Below are positions 1 through 7,003 of a DNA stretch of 39,009 bases, one piece after another; position 1 is the first letter of the stretch, and each line of letters begins with the position of its first letter. A model generated the notes under the pieces. That model was not told the origin of the DNA. It worked only from the letters and a program-made list of their open reading frames with translations, and did no database searches. The translations under genes and the position numbers were made by a program. Source of the stretch: a bacterium (lineage in GTDB: Bacteria > SZUA-182 > DTGQ01); contig JBFLZW010000041.1 in assembly GCA_040755755.1 (NCBI GenBank), positions 66,102 to 105,110 on the forward strand. The letters are read 5' to 3'.

Positions 1-2
1 TG

Positions 3-365
3 GTCTGGGTGGTGCGGGGCACGATCTTTGACGTGGCGATCGATATCCGCCGGGGCTCTCCGACCTTCGGCCAATGGCTCGGCGTCCACCTGAGCGCCGA
101 GAACCACCGCCAGATATTCATCCCGGAAGGATTTGCCCACGGCTTTTGCGTCCTCAGCGACCAGGCTGACGTTATCTATAAGTGCACGGACCTCTATACC
201 CCCGGAGACGAGTACGGCATCCGATGGAACGACCCTGCCCTGGCCATCAACTGGCCGGTGCAGGAACCTGTCCTGTCGGAAAAGGATGCCCGCTACCCCG
301 CCCTCGTCCAGGTGGAGGAAGATATGCTGCCCCGGTGGAAGGGGCGCACAGGGGCAGGGTTTTAG
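3..365 (+). CDS. rfbC: dTDP-4-dehydrorhamnose 3,5-epimerase, 5'-truncated by window edge
   Basis: RmlC/RfbC converts dTDP-4-keto-6-deoxy-glucose to the L-lyxo isomer, the third step of dTDP-L-rhamnose synthesis in the cytoplasm. About 120 C-terminal residues are visible. The reading frame is already open at base 3 (V-W-V-V-R-G), so the GTG codons near base 9 are internal and the true start is outside. Family signatures are the cupin strand [10 protein letters not shown], the IPEGFAHGF loop with its conserved His, the YKCTDLY Tyr region and the [13 protein letters not shown] Asp region. The catalytic His of the RGLHYQ motif would lie upstream and cannot be checked. The tail ending [12 protein letters not shown] is unremarkable. 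Its presence implies that rfbA/B/D-type genes may lie to the left and that rhamnose or a relative is in the polymer. The family assignment is very secure. Confidence 0.93.
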   Translation, partial: VWVVRGTIFDVAIDIRRGSPTFGQWLGVHLSAENHRQIFIPEGFAHGFCVLSDQADVIYKCTDLYTPGDEYGIRWNDPALAINWPVQEPVLSEKDARYPALVQVEEDMLPRWKGRTGAGF

Positions 366-396
366 GCAATGTATTGAATTTGCTGGCATTAAAGTT

Positions 397-455
397 CCTC
401 CCCCTTGAGGGGGGAGGTCAGGTGGGGGTGAATGATAGAATCCACCTTGGATAGA
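397..455 (-). repeat. Palindromic interspersed repeat, copy 1 (intergenic)
   Basis: A perfect-looking hairpin (CCTCCCCC at 397-404, TTGA loop, GGGGGGAGG to 417) is followed by a GGTGGGGGTGAATGATAGAA-type tail ending CCACCTTGG near 450. The reverse complement of the 421-450 part matches 17280-17310 at nearly every base, and the hairpin core recurs at 22590-22612 inside the GH2 gene. It has no T-tract, so it is not a classical terminator, although the fold could protect the rfbC mRNA end. It is a short REP/MITE-like element family of this genome. Confidence 0.75.
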
Positions 456-503
456 GGAATAATTGGGAGTTCCCTTAAGTGCCTGGACCTGGAGAGTCCC
501 TGA

Positions 504-1811
504 TTGCTGAGCAAGGCTCCCAACGGTATTTCCTTCGAGCCGAACCGCTGTTGTCAATGCGGTGTCTGCCTTTCCGTATGCCCGCACGGTGCCCTTACCG
601 CCTGCATCGACGATAAGCTGCTCATCTACCGGATTGACTGGCAGCGCGAAAAGTGCAGCCTGTGTGGAAGGTGTGTTAAAACCTGTCCGGCTTCTGTCAC
701 CAGCACCTGGTCGGTGCAGCAAAACCCGCCTGAAATACCGGCGACATATCTGGCCTGGATAACCGATGAACGGTTGAGATATTGTTCCTCGTCAGGGGGT
801 GCATGCCGGGGATTGATTCAGGCGGCGCTCGATTGCGGGCTGGCCGATTACGCTTACACCCTGCTCAAGACCGACGCCTTCCCCTGGGCACAAGGCCGCT
901 GGATGCGGAGCATCGAGGACCTGTCGGCAATAGCCAACTCCCTGTATCTTCCGCTGATGTTCGGGAAGAACCTCTATCCTCTCCCTGCAGGAAACCGCCT
1001 CCTGGTGGCAGGGCTCCCCTGCCAATTGGCAGCTTTCACCAGGTCCCTGGGCGGCAGCAGGAGCCTGAGCAGCAACAGGAGCCTGAGCAGCAGCAAAGTA
1101 AAGGGTGATCTTTTCACTATAGCTATCTTCTGCAAGCAGCAAAAGACCTTCGGCTTTGCCAGATTTTTCGCCTCGCTGGCCGGGTATGAATTCCCCTCCT
1201 GCCCCCCGATAACTTTTCGGGGAAACGGCTGGCCGGGCCAGGTTTCCATTGGCTCTTCCCCTGGCTCTTACTCTGAGCCCTGGGAGCAAATAGCAGGCCT
1301 GATCTTCGGCAAGAAACTGTGGCGGCTGCCTGCCTGCGCCCTGTGCGCCGACCCCTTTGCCAGTGGCGCAGACCTTGTTCTCGCTGACCCCTGGGGTATT
1401 TCCGGGCAATCCATCGATGCCGGTAAAACCCTGGTCTTTGCCATGTCGATGAGGGGCCGGTCTTTCCTTGAGTCTCAAAAAGGGCAAGAGGCTGGGAAAA
1501 GGCAGGAGGGTGGAAAAAAACAAATGGCCTGGAATGAAATTCCCGGCAAGGTTGCCTTTGATTCAATAGACTGGCCAGGCATGGTGAGGAAAGCCCGGTT
1601 GAAGAAACTGTATGCCGGGCAAGCCACCGGCGCTGGCACTGGAACTGGCGATGATGCTGGCACTGGTACTTCCGGCATGGAAAGGTTGTTCTTTTTCCTG
1701 GCAGAAAAGCAAAAACGAGTCTACGAAAGCCTCCTGGACTGTTTCAAACCACCAGTATGGTTACAGAAAGTTATTGGCAAATTACCCGATCTGGAGCGAT
1801 TGGTAAGGTAA
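504..1811 (+). CDS. Ferredoxin-fused coenzyme F420 hydrogenase/dehydrogenase beta-subunit (FrhB-like) family protein
   Basis: 435 residues from a TTG start with GGAGAG eight bases upstream. The N-terminus carries two 4Fe-4S motifs (Cys16/19/22/26-Pro and Cys51/54/57/61-Pro). The rest resembles the FrhB N- and C-terminal domains: SSSGGACRGLIQ near residue 97, a LLVAGLPCQLAAFTRS motif near 168, and CALCADPF...ADPWG from Cys278. Family members use flavin and Fe-S centres to pass electrons. In polysaccharide loci such proteins are common, often beside pyruvyltransferases, but their substrate is unknown. Here it sits between rfbC and an aminotransferase with no pyruvyltransferase visible, so a redox step on a sugar nucleotide is only an inference. 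Oddities are an 18-bp tandem duplication at 1059-1094 giving a Ser/Leu/Asn stretch (about residues 186-197), plus Lys/Gln- and Gly/Thr-rich linkers near residues 330-345 and 372-392. Confidence 0.82.
   Translation: MLSKAPNGISFEPNRCCQCGVCLSVCPHGALTACIDDKLLIYRIDWQREKCSLCGRCVKTCPASVTSTWSVQQNPPEIPATYLAWITDERLRYCSSSGGACRGLIQAALDCGLADYAYTLLKTDAFPWAQGRWMRSIEDLSAIANSLYLPLMFGKNLYPLPAGNRLLVAGLPCQLAAFTRSLGGSRSLSSNRSLSSSKVKGDLFTIAIFCKQQKTFGFARFFASLAGYEFPSCPPITFRGNGWPGQVSIGSSPGSYSEPWEQIAGLIFGKKLWRLPACALCADPFASGADLVLADPWGISGQSIDAGKTLVFAMSMRGRSFLESQKGQEAGKRQEGGKKQMAWNEIPGKVAFDSIDWPGMVRKARLKKLYAGQATGAGTGTGDDAGTGTSGMERLFFFLAEKQKRVYESLLDCFKPPVWLQKVIGKLPDLERLVR
1059..1094 (+). repeat. 18-bp tandem duplication inside the FrhB-like gene
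   Basis: Two adjacent 18-base units (1059-1076 and 1077-1094) differ at one base (…AGCAAC versus …AGCAGC). Being a multiple of three they stay in frame and encode a repeated RSLSSN/S stretch between two conserved blocks of the enzyme, so this is a tolerated loop expansion. Confidence 0.85.
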
Positions 1812-1825
1812 GGGGGCGGTGCGGC

Positions 1826-1854
1826 TTGTGCGTTCTCAGCGCCCTCTCGCACAA
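1826..1854 (+). other. Intergenic hairpin after the FrhB-like gene
   Basis: TTGTGCG (1826-1832) and CGCACAA (1848-1854) form a perfect 7-bp inverted repeat with a 15-base loop, 15 bases after the stop of the FrhB-like gene. No T-run follows, so a Rho-independent terminator is unlikely. It could be an mRNA processing or attenuation structure ahead of the DegT gene. Confidence 0.35.
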
Positions 1855-1914
1855 TCCATGTCATGAAGCTTGTGTTTTGAGTAATCAAGAAAGAAGAAGA
1901 GGAGGTACTTATTC

Positions 1915-3087
1915 ATGGTCGTAGCATCACCCATCCGTTCCAAAGAGCGTTTCCTCGTGTTTGGTTCTCCTGCTATAGAAGATGCCGAGATTCAGGAAGT
2001 TGTTGCCAGTATGCAGAGCGGCTGGCTGGGTACCGGCCCAAAAGTGGCCCGGTTTGAAAATGATTTCAGGATTTATAAAGGTATAAAACATGCGGTAGCT
2101 GTCAACTCCTGCACCGCAGCCCTGCATTTGAGCATTCTGGCTGCCGGACTCAAGCCGGGTGATGAAGTCATTACCACGGCCATGACGTTCTGCGCTACGG
2201 TCAATGCCATCGTTCACGCCGGTGCTACCCCGGTACTGGTAGATATCGATCCCGTAACCATGAACATGGACCCGGAGCAGGTCGAGGCCAGAATCACTCC
2301 CAGAACCCGGGCCATTCTCCCGGTGCATTTCGCCGGTTGGCCATGTGATATGGATGCCCTCTGCGCCATTGCGAAGCGGCACGGTCTGAAGCTGATCGAA
2401 GATTGTGCTCACGCCATCGAGGCAGAGTACAAGGGCCGCAAGAGCGGCTCATTCGGAGACTTTGGCTGTTTCAGCTTTTATGTCACCAAAAATATCGTGA
2501 CCGGTGAAGGCGGCATGGTCCTGACAAACCGTGAAGAGGACGCTGCCCGGATTAAGGTTTTGGCCCTGCACGGCATGACCAAAGATGCCTGGAAGCGGTT
2601 CAGTGACGAAGGATATAAACATTACCAGGTCGTAGAGCTTGGATTCAAATACAATATGATGGATATCCAGGCTGCAATCGGGATTCATCAACTGCAGCGC
2701 ATTGAGCAGTACTGGCAGAAACGAAGAAAAATCTGGCAGCGGTATAACACGGCATTTCGCGGCTTGCCGATCGGTTTGCCGGGAAACCACGGACCGGAAA
2801 TCCGGCATGCCTATCACCTCTATACGATCATGGTCGATAAAGCCCGCGCCGGTATCAGCCGCGATAGTTTTCTGAACGCCATGACCGCCCATAATATCGG
2901 TGTCGGCGTGCACTACCTGAGCATTCCCGAACATCCCTACTATCGAGAGACCTTTGGCTGGAAACCGGAAGATTACCCGAATGCCCTGCGCATTGGCCGC
3001 CAGACAGTCAGCCTGCCGCTCTCAGCCAAGCTGACGGATGAGGATGTCGAGGATGTGATCGAGGCGGTCAGGAGCTCTTTGAGTTGA
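1915..3087 (+). CDS. DegT/DnrJ/EryC1/StrS-family PLP-dependent sugar aminotransferase (first copy)
   Basis: 390 residues with a strong AGGAGG ribosome site about nine bases before the ATG. This family moves an amino group from glutamate to a keto-sugar nucleotide in the cytoplasm, giving amino-deoxy sugars for surface glycans. Visible signatures are NSCTAALHLSILAAGLKPGDEVI (cofactor phosphate region), IEDCAHAIEAEYKGRKSG (the Asp stacks with PLP) and the SFYVTKNIVTGEGG block, where Lys192 should form the Schiff base. Length is normal for the family. The stop codon overlaps the TTG start of a second DegT gene, so the two are translationally coupled. No 4,6-dehydratase or C3/C5 isomerase is in the window, so the sugar substrate cannot be named. 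Base composition is more G+C-rich than the genes that follow. Confidence 0.92.
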   Translation: MVVASPIRSKERFLVFGSPAIEDAEIQEVVASMQSGWLGTGPKVARFENDFRIYKGIKHAVAVNSCTAALHLSILAAGLKPGDEVITTAMTFCATVNAIVHAGATPVLVDIDPVTMNMDPEQVEARITPRTRAILPVHFAGWPCDMDALCAIAKRHGLKLIEDCAHAIEAEYKGRKSGSFGDFGCFSFYVTKNIVTGEGGMVLTNREEDAARIKVLALHGMTKDAWKRFSDEGYKHYQVVELGFKYNMMDIQAAIGIHQLQRIEQYWQKRRKIWQRYNTAFRGLPIGLPGNHGPEIRHAYHLYTIMVDKARAGISRDSFLNAMTAHNIGVGVHYLSIPEHPYYRETFGWKPEDYPNALRIGRQTVSLPLSAKLTDEDVEDVIEAVRSSLS

Positions 3088-4331
3088 GTCATTGGACTAA
3101 CAGTATTGCTTTTGCTGGCCGGAACCAGATGAGAAACCTTAAGAATCTGGTGTTAGGCAGGCCGGTGATACTGCCTTCGCTCGGTTCAATGACCCTGGAC
3201 CAGGATGATGTTGATCTTGCGCGGAATTGGTTGCAGAACCGTTCACAGTGGATGGACCCAGGACTTGTTACTCAATACGAGACTCGGTTTGCTCATTGGA
3301 ACGGTTCAAAGCATGCTTTTGCCTTTATGGGTGGGCGAGTGGCTCTCAGCGCATGTATCCATGCGCTTGGGCTGCAACCCGGAGATGAGGTAATTCTGCC
3401 TGGCTATACCTGTGTTGTTGTTCCCAATGCATTTCATTATGCTGGAATCAAGGTAGTTTATTGCGACATTGAGCTCGATACCTATGGATTGGATGTTGCC
3501 CAAATTAAAAGCAAAATTACTGCCAAAACCCGTGCTATCTTACTGCATCACCTGTATGGCCTGGTTTGCCGAGACTATGAAGCTATTATCGAGTTGGCGA
3601 AACACCATGGGTTAAGAGTAATTGAAGATTGTGCACATTCAACAGGAGCAGAATATCGAGGGCGGAAAGTTGGTAATTGGGGCGATGCAGCCTTTTACAG
3701 TAGTGAACAATCAAAGGTTTTTACTACTATTCAAGGGGGAATAGCCGTTACTAATGATGAGAAAATTGCAGAAGGACTCAGGGAATATTATGATCAGGCC
3801 CCCTTGCCGGATGAGGATTGGCTAGACAAGCAACTGCATAATGTAATCTTGAACTATTATCGATTCAAGCATCCTCATCGCTGGTGGCGTGGAGATCTGA
3901 TCAACATAAGATATGGTGACAAATCCCTTGTCTCTACCACCTGTGAGGAAGAGCAAGGGATTTGTCCCGGTCACTACGGACGGAAAATGATAGCGCCTAT
4001 CGCTGCCATTGGGATTAACCAACTTAAAAAAATTGACCACTATAACGAGCGGAGACGACAGACCGCAAAGAGGTGGGATCAATGGTGTATGGCGAGAGGA
4101 TACAAGCAGCCAGTGGTAATCGATGGTTCGGTTCCGGTTTATCTGCGCTACCCGGTATTAGTTGAACCAGAAAAGAAGCAAGATCCATTATGGGCTGTTA
4201 AGGAACTCGGTGTTAACATTGGGGTCTGGTTTGTTACCAATATCCATCCTGCACAGCGGGTGGTAGAAGGGTGTCCGAATGCGAATTTGGCTGTGAAGCA
4301 GTGTATAAATTTTCCGTGCCTGATCGAATAA
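3084..4331 (+). CDS. DegT/DnrJ/EryC1/StrS-family PLP-dependent aminotransferase (second copy)
   Basis: 415 residues from TTG at 3084, which overlaps the preceding TGA and has GGAG about nine bases upstream. ATG at 3129 (residue 16) is an alternative start. Conserved blocks are GGRVALSACIHALGLQPGDEVI, the IEDCAHSTGAEYRGRKVGNWG segment, and the FYSSEQSKVFTTIQGG block with Lys211 as the predicted Schiff-base lysine. It is clearly diverged from the gene just upstream, so it is a paralogue acting on another sugar and not a recent duplicate. From this gene on the DNA is visibly richer in A+T, which marks the likely left edge of an acquired cassette. With two aminotransferases in series, the repeat unit probably contains two amino sugars, or one diamino sugar (inference). 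Confidence 0.9.
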   Translation: MSHWTNSIAFAGRNQMRNLKNLVLGRPVILPSLGSMTLDQDDVDLARNWLQNRSQWMDPGLVTQYETRFAHWNGSKHAFAFMGGRVALSACIHALGLQPGDEVILPGYTCVVVPNAFHYAGIKVVYCDIELDTYGLDVAQIKSKITAKTRAILLHHLYGLVCRDYEAIIELAKHHGLRVIEDCAHSTGAEYRGRKVGNWGDAAFYSSEQSKVFTTIQGGIAVTNDEKIAEGLREYYDQAPLPDEDWLDKQLHNVILNYYRFKHPHRWWRGDLINIRYGDKSLVSTTCEEEQGICPGHYGRKMIAPIAAIGINQLKKIDHYNERRRQTAKRWDQWCMARGYKQPVVIDGSVPVYLRYPVLVEPEKKQDPLWAVKELGVNIGVWFVTNIHPAQRVVEGCPNANLAVKQCINFPCLIE

Positions 4332-4909
4332 TGTTAAAACGGATTGTGCGCTTTTTGTTTAAATGCCTTGAATTTGCTTACCAGCTTTTTGGGGGAGCAA
4401 TAAGAGGTAATGATTCCGCGGCCGCGTCATTTGTTAGGAAGAAGGTGTACGGTAGTACATGTGAGATTGATACTAACGTTTTTATAAAGAATAAACGCAA
4501 TTTTATAACTGGCTCTGGCTGCTGTCTCTATCATTCGTGCTATATTTTAAATAACAATGGTAAGTTTACCATGGGCAATAATTCGCACCTAGGTGCTTTT
4601 TGCTATGTAAATGTGTGCTTTGGAACGGTAACTATAGGTGATGATGTCGCTATTGGTCCGGGGACAAAAATAATTGCTTACTCTAATCATTATCAGTATG
4701 GAAAGAAAATCACGGAGGTAAGAATCACCGAGGATGTTACCATTGGAAACAATGTCTTTATTGGAGCAAATTGTATTATTCTCCCGGGAACGATTATTCC
4801 TGATAATACCATTGTTGGTGCTGGCTCTGTAGTGAAAGGTAAACTGGAGTCAAACTCCATATATGGCGGTGTTCCCTGTAAAAGGATAAAAACTGGCTGG
4901 TATGAATAA
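4331..4909 (+). CDS. Hexapeptide-repeat (left-handed beta-helix) O-/N-acyltransferase
   Basis: 192 residues from the ATG at 4331, which overlaps the upstream TAA (TAATG). A longer frame opens at 4271, but it would overlap the aminotransferase by 61 bases, so I reject that start. Tandem imperfect hexapeptides run from about residue 75 to 180 (for example VTIGDDVAIGPGT, VTIGNNVFIGANCIILPG, NTIVGAGSVV). A SNHYQYG segment holds His120, the likely catalytic base. The pattern matches maltose/galactoside O-acetyltransferase-like enzymes of O-antigen loci, which use acetyl-CoA as donor and act as trimers. It may acetylate the amino sugar made by the neighbouring aminotransferases or O-acetylate the repeat unit. 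The N-terminal 30 residues are hydrophobic/basic and could lie on the membrane. The exact acceptor is unknown. Confidence 0.88.
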   Translation: MLKRIVRFLFKCLEFAYQLFGGAIRGNDSAAASFVRKKVYGSTCEIDTNVFIKNKRNFITGSGCCLYHSCYILNNNGKFTMGNNSHLGAFCYVNVCFGTVTIGDDVAIGPGTKIIAYSNHYQYGKKITEVRITEDVTIGNNVFIGANCIILPGTIIPDNTIVGAGSVVKGKLESNSIYGGVPCKRIKTGWYE

Positions 4910-5543
4910 TTTTAACTTTCTCATAAATGATATTAACCACAGGATTGCGCAGTCCCTTCCTTATAAAGGTCGTGTGATTGACCTTGGATGCGGTACAGCA
5001 CCTTATAAGAAATACATATTAAAAGTAGCCGATAAGTATATTGGTGTAGATTGGAAAAGTAGCTTTCATGACCAAAGTAATGTCGATGTATTCTGTGATC
5101 TTTCCAAGCAATTCCCTTTCGAAGACAATTGTGCCGACACGATTGTATCCTTTCAGGTTATAGAGCATTTGCCGGAACCAGGCTCTTTTCTAGCCGAATG
5201 CTACCGAATCCTACGGCCGGGGGGCAGGTTATTTTTTACCGCGCCATTTATGTGGCATATTCATGAAGCGCCTTATGACTACTATCGGTATACCAGGTAT
5301 GGATTTATTCATTTACTTGAAAAGAGTGGATTCGTTAACATTAAGGTGCATGAAAATACGGGATTTTGGCAGATGTGGGTACTTAAATTCAACTATCATA
5401 CAAGTCACTTTACCCACGGACTGCTTAAGTACTTATTAATTCCAATCTGGTATATAGGGCAGATCATATCTCCAATCCTAGACAAATATGATAGCCATCC
5501 GCAGGAAACTGCCAGCTATACTGCTTTTGCGAGTAAGCCTTAA
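4902..5543 (+). CDS. Class I SAM-dependent methyltransferase (type 11)
   Basis: 213 residues, starting inside the end of the acyltransferase gene (8-base overlap) and ending at the ATG of the flippase. The SAM-binding loop VIDLGCGTAPY (Asp27-Gly31) is followed by the acidic IGVDWKS strand and the SFQVIEHLPEPGSFLAECYRILRPGG motif typical of Methyltransf_11. In a polysaccharide locus such proteins usually O-methylate a sugar, or cap the non-reducing end of the chain as a stop signal. The sequence does not tell which. The C-terminal 50 residues are hydrophobic and aromatic (HTSHFTHGLLKYLLIPIWYIGQII), suggesting membrane or lipid-linked-substrate association. Confidence 0.88.
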   Translation: MNNFNFLINDINHRIAQSLPYKGRVIDLGCGTAPYKKYILKVADKYIGVDWKSSFHDQSNVDVFCDLSKQFPFEDNCADTIVSFQVIEHLPEPGSFLAECYRILRPGGRLFFTAPFMWHIHEAPYDYYRYTRYGFIHLLEKSGFVNIKVHENTGFWQMWVLKFNYHTSHFTHGLLKYLLIPIWYIGQIISPILDKYDSHPQETASYTAFASKP

Positions 5544-7003
5544 TGTCTCTTAAACGGTCCGCTGTTTCTGGAGTCAAATGGATGGGCATGTCCAAGGCTC
5601 TGGCTACTGGTGCTGATTTCCTCAAGCTGGCTATTTTGGCTCGTTTATTGACCCCATCGGATTTTGGTCTGATGGGTATGATAAGGGTAATCATTGGCTT
5701 CGCGCAGGCCTTCAGTGATATGGGTTTTAGTAATGCTATTATCTACAGGCAAGATGCTAATCAGGATCAGCTTTCCACAATCTACTGGCTCAGTATATTG
5801 ACCGGCGTGTTAGTGTTTGCTCTGGTGTGGGTGGCAACACCGCTCTTGGTTTATTTTTATCATGAGCCCAGACTGAGGGATTTACTCTTTTGGGCAGCGT
5901 TAAGTTTTATCATTACTTCCATTGGTAATCAATTCCAGGTTTTGCTACAGAAGGAATTGCACTTTAATTGCTTGGCTGGGATAGAGGTAACAGCAGTCAT
6001 CATTGGGGCTACTATTGCGGTCGTATCGGCTGTAGCTGGTCAGGGTGTCTTTTCGCTTATTTGGGGTCAATTAGCCTCGGCTGGTTCAATGGCTCTCTTG
6101 CTGACAGTGTTTGGAAGTAAGACGTGGCGCCCTCATCTACATTTTAAACGAGATGATTTAAAAGGCTATATGAGCTTTGGCCTTTATCAAATGGGTGAAC
6201 GGGCAGTAAATTACTACACCGCCAATGTAGACTATTTGATAATTGGCCGGTTTTTAGGAGCTGATATCCTCGGAATTTATACTATAGCCTATGAGCTGGT
6301 GGTTAGACCTATTTCAACCATAAATCCAGTTGTGACTCGTGTCGCCTTTCCTCTCTTTGCCAAGAAGCAGGCAGACAATGCAGCCTTACGTCGGGGCTAC
6401 CTTGAAGTAATCAGGCTGCTCGCTTTTATTATCTTTCCTCTCTTGATAGGACTAGGAGTGACTGCTCCCTTGGCCATACCCGTATTTTTCGGGAAACGCT
6501 GGGTGTCAGCTATTCACCTCGTTCAAATTTTAGTAATACTCGGGATGCTAAAGTCCATAGAGAATCCAATAGGTTCTATTCTATTGGCCAAAGGACGGGC
6601 AGATATAGGATTTGGTATGAATGCCTTTTGTGCCGCAGTGAATACTTGCGTATTTTGGTTTGTAGTGCGGTATGGCGTATATGCTATGGCTTGGGCAGAA
6701 GTTGCTTTATGCTTGGTTTACTTTATAGTTGGCTTAACGATTTTGTATTTTATCATCGGACTTGGCCAGTCTGAATATTTTGCTGCTTTAATCAAACCAA
6801 CAGTGGCAAGTTCAGCTATGGGTGCAATTGTGTTTAATGCTTATTTTTTACTTTCTAGGTTGGCTTTGAGCAGATCCATCCTGCTGCTTGGGTTGGTTAT
6901 GCTCGGCATGACGGTGTTCGGATTATTGATGTCAGTTTTTGAGCGCAATTACTTAGTAGGGGTATGGAATTTAGTGACTAACAGGAAACAGGAGATACAC
7001 TGA
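5543..7003 (+). CDS. Wzx-like polysaccharide flippase (MOP/MATE superfamily, COG2244)
   Basis: 486 residues that are hydrophobic throughout, with roughly 12-14 membrane segments. The start MSLKRSAVSGVKWMGMSKA... followed by LAILARLLTPSDFGLMGM, AQAFSDMGFSNAIIYRQD and the YMSFGLYQMGERAVNYYTANVDYLIIGRFLG segment is characteristic of the WzxC/TuaB/colanic-acid-exporter branch. Proteins of this family flip undecaprenyl-diphosphate-linked oligosaccharide repeat units across the inner membrane. The ATG overlaps the preceding TAA (TAATG), and its own TGA overlaps the next ATG, so it is coupled on both sides. Together with the polymerase-like proteins at 12.7 and 26.6 kb it marks a Wzx/Wzy-dependent pathway. 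No ABC exporter is seen. Confidence 0.93.
   Translation: MSLKRSAVSGVKWMGMSKALATGADFLKLAILARLLTPSDFGLMGMIRVIIGFAQAFSDMGFSNAIIYRQDANQDQLSTIYWLSILTGVLVFALVWVATPLLVYFYHEPRLRDLLFWAALSFIITSIGNQFQVLLQKELHFNCLAGIEVTAVIIGATIAVVSAVAGQGVFSLIWGQLASAGSMALLLTVFGSKTWRPHLHFKRDDLKGYMSFGLYQMGERAVNYYTANVDYLIIGRFLGADILGIYTIAYELVVRPISTINPVVTRVAFPLFAKKQADNAALRRGYLEVIRLLAFIIFPLLIGLGVTAPLAIPVFFGKRWVSAIHLVQILVILGMLKSIENPIGSILLAKGRADIGFGMNAFCAAVNTCVFWFVVRYGVYAMAWAEVALCLVYFIVGLTILYFIIGLGQSEYFAALIKPTVASSAMGAIVFNAYFLLSRLALSRSILLLGLVMLGMTVFGLLMSVFERNYLVGVWNLVTNRKQEIH

Noticed and set aside
397-417. Rho-independent terminator after rfbC
   Set aside because: The stem is strong but no T-run follows on either strand, and the same sequence recurs elsewhere as an interspersed repeat.
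4271-4330. Upstream start for the acyltransferase
   Set aside because: It would overlap the aminotransferase by 61 bases, whereas ATG at 4331 sits in a TAATG junction like the other genes of the operon.
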